Positions 26,463 to 38,900 of a DNA stretch of 60,000 nucleotides are shown here, piece after piece; position 1 is the stretch's first letter; every line of letters begins with the position of its first letter. The position numbers and the translations under genes are program-made. The notes under the pieces were generated by a model. The model was given only the letters and a program-made list of their open reading frames with translations, was not told the origin of the DNA and searched no databases. The DNA is from Strigamia acuminata. Taxonomy: Eukaryota > Arthropoda > Chilopoda > Geophilomorpha > Linotaeniidae. The DNA is taken from NCBI GenBank assembly GCA_949358305.1, contig OX442314.1:17665060-17725059 (forward strand), read 5' to 3'.

Positions 26463-29102
26463 ATGGAAATATCGCGAGCTAACTTTATTCTGCGAACTTG
26501 CTTTCGGATGTTTTTCCTTTATTCAATTGTCCTATGCGCTCCGAGTTCAACACCTGATGACAGAGGTAAATTTGAATTTTAAATGAGCTTTCAGTTTGAG
26601 ACTTTGGTTTTATGTTATATAATGTTTAATATTACTATTTTATAACTCATGTAAGATTAAACCACGAACGTGTTTAAACGGTGTGTAAATGGCAAAAGGA
26701 AAGAAATTTGATTTTTGATATTGGAGATCTGTAAATTGGAGATCTATAAATTTATAAATTAAAAGAGAGAAATAAAATAAAATGTTCAATACGGTAGAGT
26801 TTTCGTTTCTTTTGAGAATGAATAATGAAAATTTCAAGTGATTTTGGATGTCTGGACGAGAGTCGAGTGGTGTTTTAAAAGTTTCAAGAGTTTTTGCTCT
26901 TCTGGGACACCTCGAAAACACTTTGCAAAATGTTTTTTATTTATTCTATTTTTATATCTTTATTTCTTTATTTCTTTATTTCTTTATTTTTTTTTATTAC
27001 TTTATCCAGATCCGAATTATTGGAACCAGCATGCAAAAAATCACATTGAAGCTGCCTTAAATCGTGATTTTAATACCAAAATTGCCCGGAATGTAATATT
27101 ATTTTTGGGCGATGGTATGAGCATACCAACTTTAACGGCTGCACGCATATACAAGGGGCAAAGGAAAAACCAGAGGGGAGAAGAGGAATTCCTCGAATTT
27201 GAACGTTTCCCACATTCGGCTCTGATCAAGGTTACTAGATAAAGATCTTACCTCCACAATAGACATTTTTACGTTGCTATATGTTGGCTTTTGATACAGC
27301 GACAATAGAGTTCTGATAATGTCGTGCAAATTCACTTTTTATTTGTGTTTGTTGGGTCAATTACCTTTTACTGAATCTATATTTTTTATTAGACTTACAA
27401 TGTGGATCGTCAAGTCCCTGATTCTGCAGGCACTGCTACAGCATTTTTAAGTGGCGTTAAAGCAAATTACGAAACAATTGGTTTGAATGCATACTCCAGG
27501 TATAATGAATGCAGTTCAGTGGAGCATAGCAAAGTCAAATCCATCGGAGATTGGGCGCAAGAAGCAGGTATTAATTATACAGGGTGGGCTAAAAGTCACG
27601 AACGGTTTTGTTTTTTGAATAACTTTTTATTTTTAATTTCTCGACTTTGCAGGGAAAGTTGCCGGTGTTGTCACAACGACTGCGATCACTCATGCGACAC
27701 CTGCAGCTCTTTATGCACATGTTCCAAACCGAGATTGGGAATCTGATAATTTCATGAGGCCAATGGATGCTCCGTGTAAAGATATTGCGCGACAATTGGT
27801 CGAAGATTTGCCTGGTAGAGATTTAAAAGTAACTTTTTTATAGTCCCGATAAAATAAACTCGTCGTTAAAACGTCATCAAATAAATATTGATTTTCCAGG
27901 TGATTTTTGGAGGAGGGAGTCAGCATTTTCTTTCAAATAAAAATGAAACTGGAAAGTATGGAGTCAGATTGGACGGCCAAAATTTAATAGAGAAATGGAA
28001 AAATATGAAAACGAGCGAGGATAAACCGAGGAAGTTTGTATCCACGACGGGCGAATTAAATGAAATAAAAATCAATGAAGATGGATCAATCCTGGGTAAA
28101 TTGCCCTAAATCTGCGCAAATGTTTATTTCAAAATAATTTATTTAGGATTATTTGCTGATCGACACATGAGCTACGAAAGTGACCGCAATAAAAATTCAG
28201 ATGGAGAACCGTCTATTACCGAAATGACTCTCAAGGCAATTGAAATACTGAACAGGCATGAAAAAGGATATTTTCTCCTAGTGGAAGGTGACAAGCAATA
28301 TTTTTATACAAAATATAATTATCTCGCCTAACGTGGAAATTAATTGAGCAGGAGGCAGAATCGATCACGCGCATCACGATTCGATCGGACGAAAAGCCTT
28401 GGAAGAAACATTGGCGATGGAAGAAGCTATCATTGCTACCACAAAAACGGTTGATTTATCCGAGACACTTATACTCGTAACGGCAGATCACGCTCATGTT
28501 ATGACAATTAATGGATACCCTGAAAGAGGCAACAACATTTTAGGTAAAAAGATCTACGCTATTTTATTTACGCTTTGCAATTATTGTACGTTCAATTCAT
28601 TACATTGAGTGCCGTGCATTTTTTTTAGGGTTAGGTGATATATCTGACGTAGATAAACTTCCGTACACAACTTTAATGTATACCACCGGACCCGGTTTTA
28701 ATTACACGGAAAAGGGACAGCGGTATAACATTAGCCTCGTTGATACAAGTACATGAGCAAGAATGATGACATTTGCCGATCTAATCGGAATAAATTAGCT
28801 CGTAATTAATAAATTATATTGCAGCTGATTTGAATTACGTACAGCTGGCAGCAGTTCCCCGTAAAGATGAGACCCATGGCGGTGATGATGTAGCCATTTA
28901 TGCCCGTGGTCCAATGGCACATTTGTTTCATGGTTTGCAAGAGCAAAATTATATTGCGCACGTTATGGCCTATGCATCGTGTATTGGGCCATACACCAAG
29001 GACTGTTCGAGGCGCGCCGGTTCAAGCAGTAATAAACTCAATAGTCAAATTGAATTACTAATTGGGTTGTGTATTTTAACAATATTTTATCGAAAATTTT
29101 AA
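26463..29102 (+). CDS. GPI-anchored alkaline phosphatase
   Basis: Nine exons (26463-26565, 27010-27230, 27393-27567, 27653-27828, 27900-28095, 28147-28287, 28352-28543, 28629-28748, 28825-29102) encode 533 residues, the usual family length. The N terminus is a signal peptide ('[11 protein letters not shown]'). Catalytic features are '[10 protein letters not shown]' (metal-binding Asp), '[11 protein letters not shown]' with the phosphorylated Ser, '[14 protein letters not shown]' (metal ligands), 'LVTADHAHV' and '[15 protein letters not shown]'. The C terminus has a Ser/Asn-rich stretch then a hydrophobic tail ('[12 protein letters not shown]'), as expected for replacement by a GPI anchor. It would hydrolyse phosphate monoesters outside the cell. 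Intron 1 (26566-27009) is long and contains a CTTTATTT repeat. A single full-length gene with all key residues is present. Confidence 0.97.
26958..26988. repeat. Octamer repeat CTTTATTT in alkaline phosphatase intron 1
   Basis: About four tandem copies of an 8-bp pyrimidine-rich unit lie shortly before the exon 2 acceptor, where they extend the polypyrimidine tract. Confidence 0.85.
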
Positions 29103-29307
29103 AAAACATGTAAAAACGTGTAGAGTTTTAACAAAGGAAAATATGTACTCATACTCAATACATTACCAAATATAAATAAATAAAATGGTTGCGGGTTGGG
29201 TGCATCGATGGCATCGCGGGTTGATGGTTTCTTAAAACTTTGTTTTACTTTCTTCTACATATAACTGCATCTAAATATTAACAATTTATAATTACTTAAT
29301 TAATTAA

Positions 29308-30182
29308 TTAATGAAAACTTGGCATGCTAATTAATACCTTAAAAATCTCGTGATCCATATATTTAAGTGGTAAAATGTGAGCTTTATTTACAGTTGTTTG
29401 AAGAGGATCAGCTTCTACCCATGGAAATTGAAGAAACTGATAAAAGTTGAATTGTAATGTTATAAGTATTATTTAAAACGAATTAAATTTATTTGTAACA
29501 TTTTGTGCCGATTCCACTTCCATGCTTGCAGCTGCACTTTCATCTGTGTGAACTTGAATCGTGAAATAACATTCAGGTGGCAGACGCGTCAGTGAGGCAT
29601 CACAGACGTTTAACTTCAAACAAAATTCTCTAATTGCTTTTTCTAATCGCAGCAAGTAAGAATCATCCCTTCGAAAATACAAATTTTGTTAAATTCAGGA
29701 AAAAAGATCTTGAAATGGCTTTAATTAATGATTAATGAATACTAACAATTGGCAATTAAATTTCCGATGCAGATCGACTTCAAAAACAAACTTTTCCAAT
29801 GGTTTGTGATCCTTATTAGAAATGACTACACAAATCTTCTCTAAATTTATCTTGACGAGCAATTTTATTGCGTCTAAAATGTCCTGAATGTATTTATTAA
29901 TGGCCTGATGAGTAGAAATCTAAAAAATATATATAAAATAAAATAATTGAAAAAAGAACACAATTAGATTTTTTTGATACCTACATAAACTGGTATATCA
30001 TATTTTTTTCGTTTTTCAAAAATGTTTTGAGGATAGAGTTGCCTTTTATATAATATTGAATGAATGGCGACTTCAAGAAATTCGATAAAAATGTCTACCG
30101 ATACTTTAATCCATAATTTAATTAATATTCGTCATCTTAATTTGTTGCTGCATTATTTTGAATATTTACCTACATTTTCCAT
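29308..30182 (-). CDS. MAD2L2: REV7 / MAD2L2 HORMA-domain protein
   Basis: Five exons (30170-30182, 29985-30094, 29747-29919, 29500-29668, 29308-29436) give 197 residues, against about 211 in vertebrates. The first coding exon is only 13 nt (Met-Glu-Asn-Val plus one base). Matches to MAD2L2 run the whole length: 'EFLEVAIHSILYKRQLYP', 'FEKRKKYDIPVYISTH', 'NKYIQDILDAIKLLL', 'HKPLEKFVFEV', 'CFTIQVHTDE' (seen here as CYFTIQVHTDE), 'FPWVEADP' and 'HILPLKYMDHEIFKV' in the safety-belt region. The donor of exon 4 (GTTACA) is weak, but joining there restores the conserved spacing before FPW. The family acts in DNA polymerase zeta translesion synthesis, shieldin-type end protection and APC/C inhibition. 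Which of these apply here cannot be told. Confidence 0.9.
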
Positions 30183-30258
30183 CTCCTTTACCTAATCTTT
30201 AAACTTACTTTACTTGATTAAGATATAGACGCACTCATTTGATTCGAGATTTGTTTAC
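30183..30258. promoter_or_regulatory. 76-bp spacer between divergent start codons
   Basis: The REV7 ATG (minus) and the ATG of the unknown protein (plus) are separated by only 76 bp of AT-rich DNA, so the two genes probably share one bidirectional promoter. No TATA box or named site stands out. Confidence 0.55.
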
Positions 30259-30699
30259 ATGCGAATAGTGTGCAGATTTCTCGGCAGATTTCCATTTCAG
30301 CCACCAGGTTTGGCATTAATTGATGTGTTAGGTATCGGTCTTCGTGCAGACGAAACGACTTTTGAAATAGCTACAGCTGTTTCGCACATTTATTCCCGCT
30401 GGTTAGTGGTTACTAGTCAAGTTTTAACGTTATATATTTTTTGAATCAGTTTTTAATTTCAGGGAAAAATTGTTTTAGTCTAATTCCTATCATGGTTATC
30501 ATATCATTCTAGGTGGCCTATCAAAACGAATTTTATTATCGCAACTACATTCCGCAATTTGTTGTTGGCATATCCACATCATCCGCTGAACAATATTAGA
30601 GGGAAAAGTCTCAGATTTTGTAATTTGAGTGACGCTGCGCAAGATCTCATGACCATTTACTCTCATAACGTTTCAATTTACGGATATTGGCTAACATGA
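30259..30699 (+). CDS. Unrecognised 109-residue protein, head-to-head with REV7
   Basis: Two exons (30259-30401 and 30513-30699) join in frame through a GTTAGT donor and a CTAG acceptor to give 109 residues starting MRIVCRFLGRF. The join yields 'SHIYSRWWPIKTNF'. The protein is basic and rich in aromatic residues and Leu/Ile, with no clear transmembrane helix or known motif. The C-terminal half ('LLLAYPHHPLNNIRGKSL') has His/Pro and Arg/Lys clusters. The sequence at 30288-30300 resembles an acceptor (TTTCCATTTCAG), so the true N terminus could lie in another upstream exon. The continuous frame over two exons and the divergent position support a real gene, but I do not recognise its family. Confidence 0.5.
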
Positions 30700-30938
30700 A
30701 ATAAAAAAGTGAGTTTTGTTCGGATTGGTTGGACGATAATTTATGATAGGATAATATTATAAATTTAATACTGTAAAATTATTTTTATTATCCGCAATAA
30801 CATGTGTTAACTGTTTATATTATGGGTCATTAAAGATTAGATACGTGTGGATATTCAAATGAAATGTTTGAATGTTTCAGTTATCTTGGTTTGACAATAG
30901 CAGATGGGGCAACCGACAAGGGTTGGTTGGGCTGTTTG

Positions 30939-30987
30939 ACGTACAAACAAAAATATCAGTTTCGGTTTCAAATTTTTGTTTGTACGT
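30939..30987. repeat. Perfect 16-bp inverted repeat (hairpin) upstream of the P5B-ATPase
   Basis: ACGTACAAACAAAAAT at 30939-30954 is exactly complementary to 30972-30987, with a 17-nt loop. It lies about 75 bp before the ATP13A start codon, in the promoter, leader or leader intron (a 3' splice-like TTTATTTCAG ends at 31056). Confidence 0.85.
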
Positions 30988-31061
30988 TGAAATGTTAAAC
31001 TGAAAGTGTATCCTTTATCTGCTTTTATAAGGACTTATAAACGATTTTTATTTCAGGAGTT

Positions 31062-34000
31062 ATGCCGTTATCATATCGCAGATTCGCAGCTAGTGTGTCG
31101 GCTTGCAGTATTCTGAATGAGGGCACGGATGATGAATTGGTATTTTTCTATAGTAAATTTGTGATTAAAAAAAATAATTTAATTTGTATATTTTTATTTA
31201 GGTATGTCAAGGGTACTGCAAGAACACGGCAAAGACACTTTTGTATTATTTTTGCGTTGCGTTGACTTTGGGGTTAATTCTATTCGTTTTTAAATGGAAG
31301 CCGGAATGGGGAGTACGATTTTACAGCACGAAATGTTCCTTATATAAGGCCGATGTTGTGGTTCTGAAGAACAACTCTGGTGAAAAAGATGTCATTCGTA
31401 TCAAAGTTGAGCGGGTTCCTCGATCATTTCCACAAGAATTCGCCTATTCTCCACTAACTCCGTCAATCAATCAGGAATATGAAGTTTCAGATCATTCGGA
31501 TTTGACCGAAAATGAGGTTAATATATATTTAATGTATATTTAAATACACAGAAAAGAATTAATTGCTTTTATTATTTTTAGGGTAACTATTTCAAATATT
31601 TTATTCATCGTCATCTGAAATATTACTGGGACTACAAAATTGGTCGTTTTAAGAAACTTAGAGGATTAGATTATGACACACTATGTGCAGATTTTTTAGA
31701 TAAATTTCCAGGTTTAAGTCGAGACCAACAAGCCATGAAGTATTGGAAAATTCAAATTTGTTCGAATGATAAATTAAATTAAATTTTTTTCTTTTTTAAC
31801 TTTCAGATTATTAGTGTATGATGAAAATAGCATTTCTATCGAAGTCAAGTCTTACGGTAGACTGTTTATTGAGGAAGTAGTGAATCCTTTTTATGTATTC
31901 CAAATATTCAGCATTGTTCTTTGGTTCGCGGACAACTACGTTTACTTTTCTGCGTGCATTCTTATCATTACATCGTTGTCAATGATGATTTCACTTTATG
32001 AGATTAGAAAAGTGTGTTCATAGATATTGGTTTATTTTTATTTTGATAGTAGTTTGTAAAACACGTGTTAATTTTATTTAATTTTTATATTATTAGCAAA
32101 GTCAGACATTGCACGACATGGTGCGCAGTGCAGACGATATGTTAGTTTCTGTCGTCAGAAGAAATAAAACAATTGAACAAATATCGTGTAGAGATCTTGT
32201 TCCTGGAGACGTAATTTCAATTCCATCCGAAGGATGTATAATGTCGTGTGATGCAATTCTCGTGTGTGGGAATTGCATCGCCAATGAAAGCATGTTGACA
32301 GGTATCATAATTACATATTTCACGTCTTAATAAACACATTTTAAAACCTAAATTTATAGGTGAAAGTGTACCAATAATGAAAACGCAACTACCTCAACAA
32401 GATGAACCCGAATTATATAGTCCTGATAAACACAAGCGCTATACGTTATTTTCCGGAACCGAGATTCTACAAACTCGTTATTACGGTGAAAATAACGTTA
32501 CTGCAATTGTAGTGCGCACAGGTTAAAAACGATGCTTGCAAATCTACGAAATATTACAATATTTTAACATTTTTTTTAAATTTCAGGATTCTCAACGGCC
32601 AAAGGGGAATTGGTTCGCTCAATTTTATTTCCGCGACCGTTAGGATTTAAATTTTATCGTGATTCAATGCGTTTTATTGGAATTTTATTTGTCATAGCCT
32701 TAGCCGGAATTGGTTATTCCTTACATATTTATCTGCAACAAGATGTAAGTTAAAATTTAAAAAAAAACATTCGTTAATATATTTATGGTAATTATTATAA
32801 TAGCATCCAGTAGAAAAAATAATTTTTCGAATGCTGGATATTGTAACTATAGTAGTTCCTCCAACTTTACCAGCTGCAATGACAGTTGGTTCTATTTATG
32901 CTCAATCTCGTTTAAAAAGACAGAAAATATTCTGCACTAGTCCACCACGAATTAATGTTTGTGGGAAAATTAAATTATTTTGCTTCGATAAGGTATTCAA
33001 TGTGTTTTCTTATTCATTCTTGTAACTATCAATTGATATCGGTATTGTTGAAACAGACTGGGACTTTAACGGAAGACGGGTTAGATTTATCGGGCGTCGT
33101 ACCAATTGAACAAGAAACGTATGCATTTTTCTACCAAACTCGATGCCATCATGTAATTTGACTAAAATGCTTTCAGATTCCATGAGATTGTCCATAATCC
33201 GCGAGATTTTTCCGACAAGTCGCCGATAATTGCTGCCATGGCAACTTGTCACACCCTCACTTGTATAAACGGAGAACTTCGAGGTGACCCGATGGATTTT
33301 AAAATGTTCCAGGCAACTGGTTGGGTAGTTAAAATTACACTTTATCCTAAGATAATACGATAAATTTCATGTAATTTTCTTTTGTTAGATGCTCGAAGAA
33401 CCAGGATCGGATAAAACTAAGTTCGATAAGTTACAACCCATGGTTGTTCGTCCGAATTATTTGAGTTTGGTTACTAGTCAGGATTACATGCAAGGTCGGA
33501 TGACCGCACCTTACGAAATTGGAATTATTCGGCAATTCACTTTTTCGTCCAATCTACAGCGGATGAGTGTTATTGCTCGAGTTCTAGATCAAACTCACAT
33601 GAACTTGTACGTGAAAGGAGCGCCGGAAAAAATAATCACTCTGTGCCTTCCTGAGTCGGTTCCCAAGGATTTTGCGGAGAAGTTACAGAGTTACACAGTC
33701 AAAGGTTACCGCGTCATTGCCTTAGCTTGGAAACCGCTCGATTCAAAGCTCAACTGGCATCATGCACAAAAAATCAAAAGGTTTTAAATCGAAATAATTA
33801 AATCGATATACAATACCGTAACATTAACTTACTCGTTTAGGAAAGAGGTAGAAAAAGATCTGATACTGCTCGCACTTTTGGTCATGCAAAATACATTGAA
33901 ACCAGAAACAACAGCGGTGATAGAGAAATTAAATGCAGCAAAAATAAGGACAATCATGGCCACTGGTAAATTGACCACGGTTGAAATTTTCTTTCTAATT

Positions 34001-35771
34001 TTTAACCTTATTTTAGGCGATAACATGCAAACAGCAATAAGTGTTGCCCGTGAATGCGGAATGGTGGCCAGCACGGCTAAAATTATTATAATTGAAGCAC
34101 ATCGTCCTGAAGGTGGCGAGCGAGCATTCATGACAATGGAATATGCAAGCAGAGGCGACGACAACAGGAATGGATTTATATCGGCAAATAATGTAATTTA
34201 TTGAAAGTTGAAACAATTATTTATGCAAATTTATAATTATTGTCATAAAACTCAAAGACGCAAGTGTCAATTGATATGGAAAATGGAATACGAGGCCAAT
34301 TCAGCTTTAGTATGAGCGGCAAAACATTTTCAGTGATCCGTAAATACTTTCCGGATTACTTTCACAAAATCATAGTTAAAGGAACAATTTTTGCACGGAT
34401 GTCGCCGGAACAAAAAGCACAGTTAGTCAAGGAATTGCAAGAAATTGGTTATTTGGTTGGCATGTGTGGTGATGGAGCGAATGATTGTGGGGTAAATCAT
34501 CTAATTGATCGTTAGCAACATTTATTAGTTTCTCTTTTTAATTCAGGCACTAAAGGCGGCTGACGTGGGAATTTCTTTATCGGAAGCCGAGGCATCGGTG
34601 GCTGCCCCATTCACATCTACGTGTCCGAATATCGAGTGCGTTCCTATTGCGCTCAAAGAGGGCAGATGTGCTCTGGTTACTTCATTCGGCGTTTTTAAAT
34701 ACATGGCACTGTACAGCATGGTGCAGTTTATTTCAGTTCTCATATTATATACGGTAAACATTTTGAAGAGTTTTGCGAAACATTAAATAAAATTAAATGA
34801 AAATAATTTGATATTTTAGTGTGAAACCAACCTCGGTGATCAACAATTTTTATATATCGATTTGTGCCTCGCAACAGTTATGGCGTTAGTCAGTGAGTTA
34901 TTGCACGAGTGGAATAAATTAAATATTTAAATATTTTATTTGTAATATTTTAGTGAGTTATACCAAAGCATTTGAACAAATTGTGCCCGAACGGCCTCCA
35001 GGAAGTCTAGTCAGTTTGGCTGTTATTTTTTCTATCGTGTGTCAGATACTTCTAGCTGCAACGATACAAATTAGTGCAGTTATGTATCTTCATCGTCAAC
35101 ACTGGTAAGTTACGTTATATAGTATTTAATTTATCATTTGGTTAACTCTTGAGATAATGTCAAGGTATGTTCCCGCATCTCCAAACTATTCCGGTGATTT
35201 CACGACCAATTGGGATGCGACTGTCGTATTTTCCGTTTCGACCTTCCAATACGTTATATTAGCGGCTGTATTTGCTACGGGTCCTCCATTTAGAAAACCA
35301 TTATACAGCAATGGTATGGTAAATAAATAACTATTTGATTGCTTCTAACGCTGTTGCATTTTACAGTTTGGATGATAGGCGCACTCGTTATTTTCACTAC
35401 TGCAAACGTAACTTTCTTAGTTCATCCATTCCATTGGCTCGCAAGTTTCTTCCAATTAAACACTGATCAAAAAGAGGCCCAGTTTTTATTCAGGTTATGG
35501 CTGCTCACTCTTCCTGCAGCAAACTTGGTATTAGCAATAATTATTGAGGTAAAACGAAAATAGCTACAAATTATTTTATGAATTTATTGTGACGTAATAC
35601 TAAATTACTCTTCAGAACGTAGCCAAAAGTGATGTTTTGACTGTCATTTCTCGGGTAATAAGACACAAAACTACACCAAAAAATAAGTATCGGCAACTAG
35701 AAAATGAAATAGAGGCAGATAGTAGTTGGCTGTCCGTCGAACAAAGAATTCATAGCAGTTTACAAGTTTGA
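31062..35771 (+). CDS. P5B-type ATPase, ATP13A2/ATP13A3-like
   Basis: About twenty exons give roughly 1,174 residues, the family length. The N terminus has the hairpin-like hydrophobic segment typical of P5B pumps. Markers in order: '[15 protein letters not shown]' (early TM region), actuator motif 'MLTGESVP', '[13 protein letters not shown]' (the P5 PP-LP signature in M4), phosphorylation site '[13 protein letters not shown]', 'YVKGAPEKI' (nucleotide-binding domain), '[12 protein letters not shown]' and '[19 protein letters not shown]'. Six C-terminal membrane segments follow. In mammals these pumps act in late endosomes and lysosomes (ATP13A2 exports polyamines) or recycling endosomes (ATP13A3). 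The sequence alone does not separate the two. An intron splits the phosphorylation motif between Lys and Thr (32993-33056). Exon edges are by eye; one exon near 34821-34892 may be off by a base. Confidence 0.96.
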
Positions 35772-35903
35772 ATTTGAATTTATTGATCTGTATTTACGTT
35801 ACGGCATAATAATAAACTTATTTTTGGCAAATTTATACATGTACTTGATATAAAATGTTTAATTTTTAAGGAATTTTGCGAATTGATTATTTTAATTACA
35901 CAT
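35772..35903. other. 132-bp convergent spacer between the ATP13A and VPS11 stop codons
   Basis: The two genes end tail-to-tail. AATAAA for the plus-strand gene lies near 35809. The 3' UTRs must be very short or overlap. Confidence 0.6.
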
Positions 35904-38900
35904 TCATGATTCAAATGGGTTTAAACTATCGTCGTAAGGATCTTCAAAGGGGTTTGGAGCAGTTTCGAATGGGTTTGCTGCAGCTGCCTCAAACGGATTT
36001 TTGGTTTTGGGATAGGTACGAGTTTGAGTTTGATTTTGATTTTGCCTTTGATTTGCTCGGCTTGGTTGCGGCGTGGGTCCTACTATTTTAGCGTTTCTTG
36101 GCAAATCTAGTCGTTGTACTGGTGGCAATTTTATCGAAGGTGCTGGTTCTACAATTGGTACCCGAGAAATCGATGGCGGCCTTTTGTGAACTAAAGCCTC
36201 CGTGACTAGAGTTACCCGATTGAAAATTCCACGCCCGAAGTATTCGGATACTACCGAAAAACCATCTTCAGCAACTTCGAGCTGATAAACAAAAAGCAAA
36301 TACGAATACAAATTACATTAAATGGTATTCAAATTGTCATACTTGGTGATGAAATATCTCGTGCAGCTCTCGATTCTCTTCTTGCGCTTTAATAATTTCC
36401 AAAACTTTGCGATTTTCAGGCATGCAAGCCGGACACTCGTTTTCATTTTCAGCATAACTTTCGAAGCAGCTACAAAAATGAATGACATAAATGAGTATCG
36501 CCTTTTTGATTTCAGTATTAAAAATCCTAACTGCATGTGGTAAGAATGATGGCAAAGAAAATGAACCGAAGGTAATTCCAATTGTTGGTTGCAGGCACTG
36601 CATTTGGCTACTTTAAATTCCCGGGGACTTGTGAGAAAAGAAAGTTACAAATAATGGTAAACGAAAATGCAGATTAACTCACTTGTGTTTAATATCTTCT
36701 ATTTCCTTTCTCATTTTCCCTGTATCTTCACGATACTGTTCAATCATCGCTTCATCCTCAGCAATCTGCTGATTCTCTTTTTGTAATTGCTTAATTATGT
36801 ATTCCTACAACAACCAATATAAGTTTAAAAAATAATAGAAATTGACCATTGGAGACCTTGATCACTGCTAAAGTTGTTAACGAGCTGCTGGCTAAGGTAT
36901 TTACAACCATTAGTGGTGAAAGCAGCTTTTCTTTCTCAATGTGTTGTAAGATTTCAATTAAATAATTCTTTTGTCGGTCATCGGTTTTAGAAAAGTACCA
37001 GAGCGCTTGAATCCACAACTTAGAATCTTGAGAACTGTAATAATAACGTTGAATATTAACCGAGAGAAGTTCATTCGTATTAACTCGTTACCCAAATTGT
37101 TTGCAGGTATTTATTACATTACTAAAGTCATCACGGTCCATGTAATACCGTAATATTTGCTGGAATAATTTCGCTTTTTCGTATAAATACAATATCCCTG
37201 GTTTGAAATTGTTCATTTGACATAAAACCAAAACCTGATCCAAATCATAGCCAGCATCGGGTGATTGAAGTAAACTCACGATTTTGACCTCATGCTCTGC
37301 CATTTCCTGTAACAAATAATACTGTTGAAAACTAATTAACTTTTAGGATGGAAAAATTATTGAACTCACGTTTTCGTCTGTTTGTTGATTGTATTCTTGC
37401 AGATACAACTCTATTAGCGTATTGTAAACCAAACTGGAGTGTTGACCGGGGTATAAGGGAATCTATTTAGGAAAGAGATGGTGACAGATTAATTAAATGG
37501 TAAATGATTTATTAACGCACTTTAATTGTGTGTTCCAAGAAAGAAACGAGGTGTTTCGAATTGTTAACAAAAATATGGATGAAATCTTTCGCCTCAGCTC
37601 GTTCAATTTTCATCGGTTTTGAACCTAAACCAATTTATTTTTGATGACTTTATGGACATTTAATTGGTTAATAACTTACCATCCAGCATACTAACATCAA
37701 CCAATGGTTCTAAAATAAAAAATTAATCAATTTGTAAATATTAAGCAACAGGTGGACCGAATCTCTCATCTTACTGTTTGAGGGTCTGAAATCGGTACAG
37801 AGTTGCTTAAGAAACTCGGTCGTTTCATCGGGAATTATTGTCATCAACATCTTCCCATATTTTTTCATGTTACTGTCAGCCTAAATAAAATTACGCCAAC
37901 TTTAATAACTTTAAAAAAAAATCACACTACGAATTGTGCATTTACTGTACCTCTGTAAATTCTAATTTGGAAATGTAGCTCAACGCGGTTTGATAATCTA
38001 GCAAATCTTCAATTTGTATTTTCAAATACCAATCGTGTTGTCCCTCTTTCTCAGACAAAAGTAAAGCGTGTCTGTAATAACAAGCTTGGCGACAAACCCG
38101 AATGGCAATCTCAACGTTAAAATCTACACTTCCATCTTTCGTCTAAAAACATGAAAATATATTTCCAAAAATAAATATTAAAAAAAAAAATTGAATTAAT
38201 AAATTAACCTTGATAAATTCATTTAGTTTATCCGTGTCTTTGAGTTTCGTGTAACAATTGAGCAATAAAGTTGTGTGATCTTCCGTTGCCAGCCCTTGTT
38301 TATGCAGAGCTTGTAGATACGCGGTCAAATTGTGTATTCGTTGTGCATCAAGAAACTAGAATAAATAAAAATATAAAAATAACAAATTAAATGATTTTTT
38401 TTAAACTTTACAAATACCTTTCGAATCACGTAAGAAGCTTCGAGTTTTCCTATAGTTTTAATATATTGTTCTATAGCTCCATCATGATCACCTTTGCTGT
38501 ATAAATGGTCCCCATATTGTCTAAAAATGTCAACAACTCCATCTTCATCATATTGTTGACTTTTAGCTAATCTAATAAAACATTTAAATTTTAGAAATCT
38601 TCATCTATATTTTTAAAATGACGACTTAATTTCGTACTCGATAGCAAGAGCATACAAGCTCTTCTTGAACAGCATGTCCAATTTACTTTGCGTATCTTTT
38701 TCTTGCAGATGATAAAGCTAATTTCATCAAATTATTTAATATAAAATTGATCAATCTAGTATTTTGTGTGCGTAGTACCTTTTTGTCGCCACCCAGGACA
38801 TAAAGTGATCCCCATTCTGAGACAACGTCAATAACTTCAGGAAGTGGTGCGGAATAAGCTATGAATTTGTTCTGAATGTCGTAAACTGTTACAATATTCA

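Noticed and set aside
29295-29312. TTAATTAA-type tandem near the REV7 stop as a possible regulatory repeat
   Set aside because: Simple AT-rich sequence of a kind common across all spacers in this window.
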